7,329 nucleotides of DNA from an uncultured Pseudomonadota bacterium (GTDB lineage: Bacteria > Pseudomonadota > Gammaproteobacteria > Methylococcales > Methylomonadaceae), in assembly GCA_903931355.1 (NCBI GenBank), contig CAIZCB010000085.1, forward strand, positions 1 to 7,329. Direction: 5' to 3'. This document shows, piece after piece, positions 7,042 through 7,329 of this stretch. The translations under genes and the position numbers were made by a program. The notes below the pieces were generated by a model, which was not told the DNA's origin, did not search any database, and saw only the letters and a list, made by a program, of their open reading frames with translations. The stretch's first letter is position 1. Every line of letters begins with the position of its first letter.

Positions 7042-7329
7042 CTAAATCAACTCCCCCAACCTTGTATCAAACTCGATTTTCCAGCGTTGACCATCGCGGC
7101 GAGAAACCGCTTGTAACTCTAAGGTACCAATTTCAGTAGCAGTCACCGAAAGATGCACAGGGACGATTTCACCAGCCGCGTGACCTTCTTCTGGCAAGGT
7201 AATTTCAATCTCGTCTAACTCTTCCAGTTCATCGTCTTGCCAATACTCTAAACGAGTACCGGCTTGATCTTCGCGGCGGGTTTTGGAACCGAAAAACCGG
7301 AAGCGCACTGGCTCGCCAATCACTAAACC
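7042..7329 (-). CDS. C-terminal end of a probable Hsp70/DnaK-family protein (5' part outside window)
   Basis: The frame is open from the window edge to a TAG at 7044-7042, giving 95 residues that begin GLVIGEPVRFRFFGSKTRR. The GTG at 7323 is inside the gene and is not taken as the start. The segment is acidic in its middle (DDELEELDEIEI) and then has a beta-rich pattern, IVPVHLSVTATEIGTLEL followed by RWKIEFDTR. This resembles the extreme C-terminus of large, non-canonical bacterial Hsp70 relatives, in which a conserved GTLEL and a final W-x-(I/L)-E-F are found. If so, it would be an ATP-dependent chaperone-like cytosolic protein. The call is from remembered family pattern; the diagnostic ATPase domain is outside the window. 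It is on the same strand as the R-M genes but set apart by a stem-loop, and has no evident role in restriction. Confidence 0.55.
   Translation of the reverse strand, partial: GLVIGEPVRFRFFGSKTRREDQAGTRLEYWQDDELEELDEIEITLPEEGHAAGEIVPVHLSVTATEIGTLELQAVSRRDGQRWKIEFDTRLGELI

Noticed and set aside
1..7329. CRISPR arrays, tRNA or rRNA genes, transposase genes or IS ends
   Set aside because: I looked for spaced direct repeats, tRNA-like ends and transposase motifs and saw none; the window is accounted for by the R-M genes and the Hsp70-like gene end.

Overview
This window carries a near-complete type I restriction-modification locus, all on the minus strand. It reads from right to left as hsdM (6927-4690), hsdS (4690-3443), a short DUF1016 N-terminal-domain gene (3432-3034) and hsdR (2858 to beyond base 1). 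At the far right edge is the 3' end of an unrelated gene, probably a DnaK/Hsp70-like protein, also on the minus strand. No plus-strand gene can be supported. The base composition, bacterial gene density and protein styles suggest a gammaproteobacterium. A methanotroph-like or similar environmental genome is possible, but this is inferred from general resemblance only.

Layout by region. 7329-7042: last 95 codons of the Hsp70-like gene. 7041-6928: a 114-base gap with a strong stem-loop (6995-7031) that probably marks the end of that transcript, followed by whatever promoter drives the R-M operon; no convincing promoter is visible. 6927-3034: hsdM, hsdS and the DUF1016_N gene are tightly packed. 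hsdM and hsdS overlap in TGATG, and the hsdS stop codon lies inside the Shine-Dalgarno sequence of the DUF1016_N gene. 3033-2859: a 175-base gap with small inverted repeats. 2858-1: hsdR, open to the left edge for 952 codons, with its last part outside the window.

How the genes work together: two HsdM and one HsdS form the methyltransferase that marks adenines in a two-part target set by the two HsdS recognition domains. Adding HsdR gives the complex that translocates and cuts unmodified foreign DNA. The nuclease (PD-D/ExK), SF2 helicase and N6-adenine methylase motifs are all visible and the reading frames are uninterrupted, so the R-M system looks functional.

The least ordinary part is the small gene between hsdS and hsdR. 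It holds only the N-terminal domain of a DUF1016 (YhcG-like) protein. Its sequence leaves the family pattern abruptly near residue 120 and stops at 132, and it contains a perfect 27-bp palindrome just before the break. It looks like either a decayed nuclease gene or a stand-alone DNA-binding accessory of the R-M operon.
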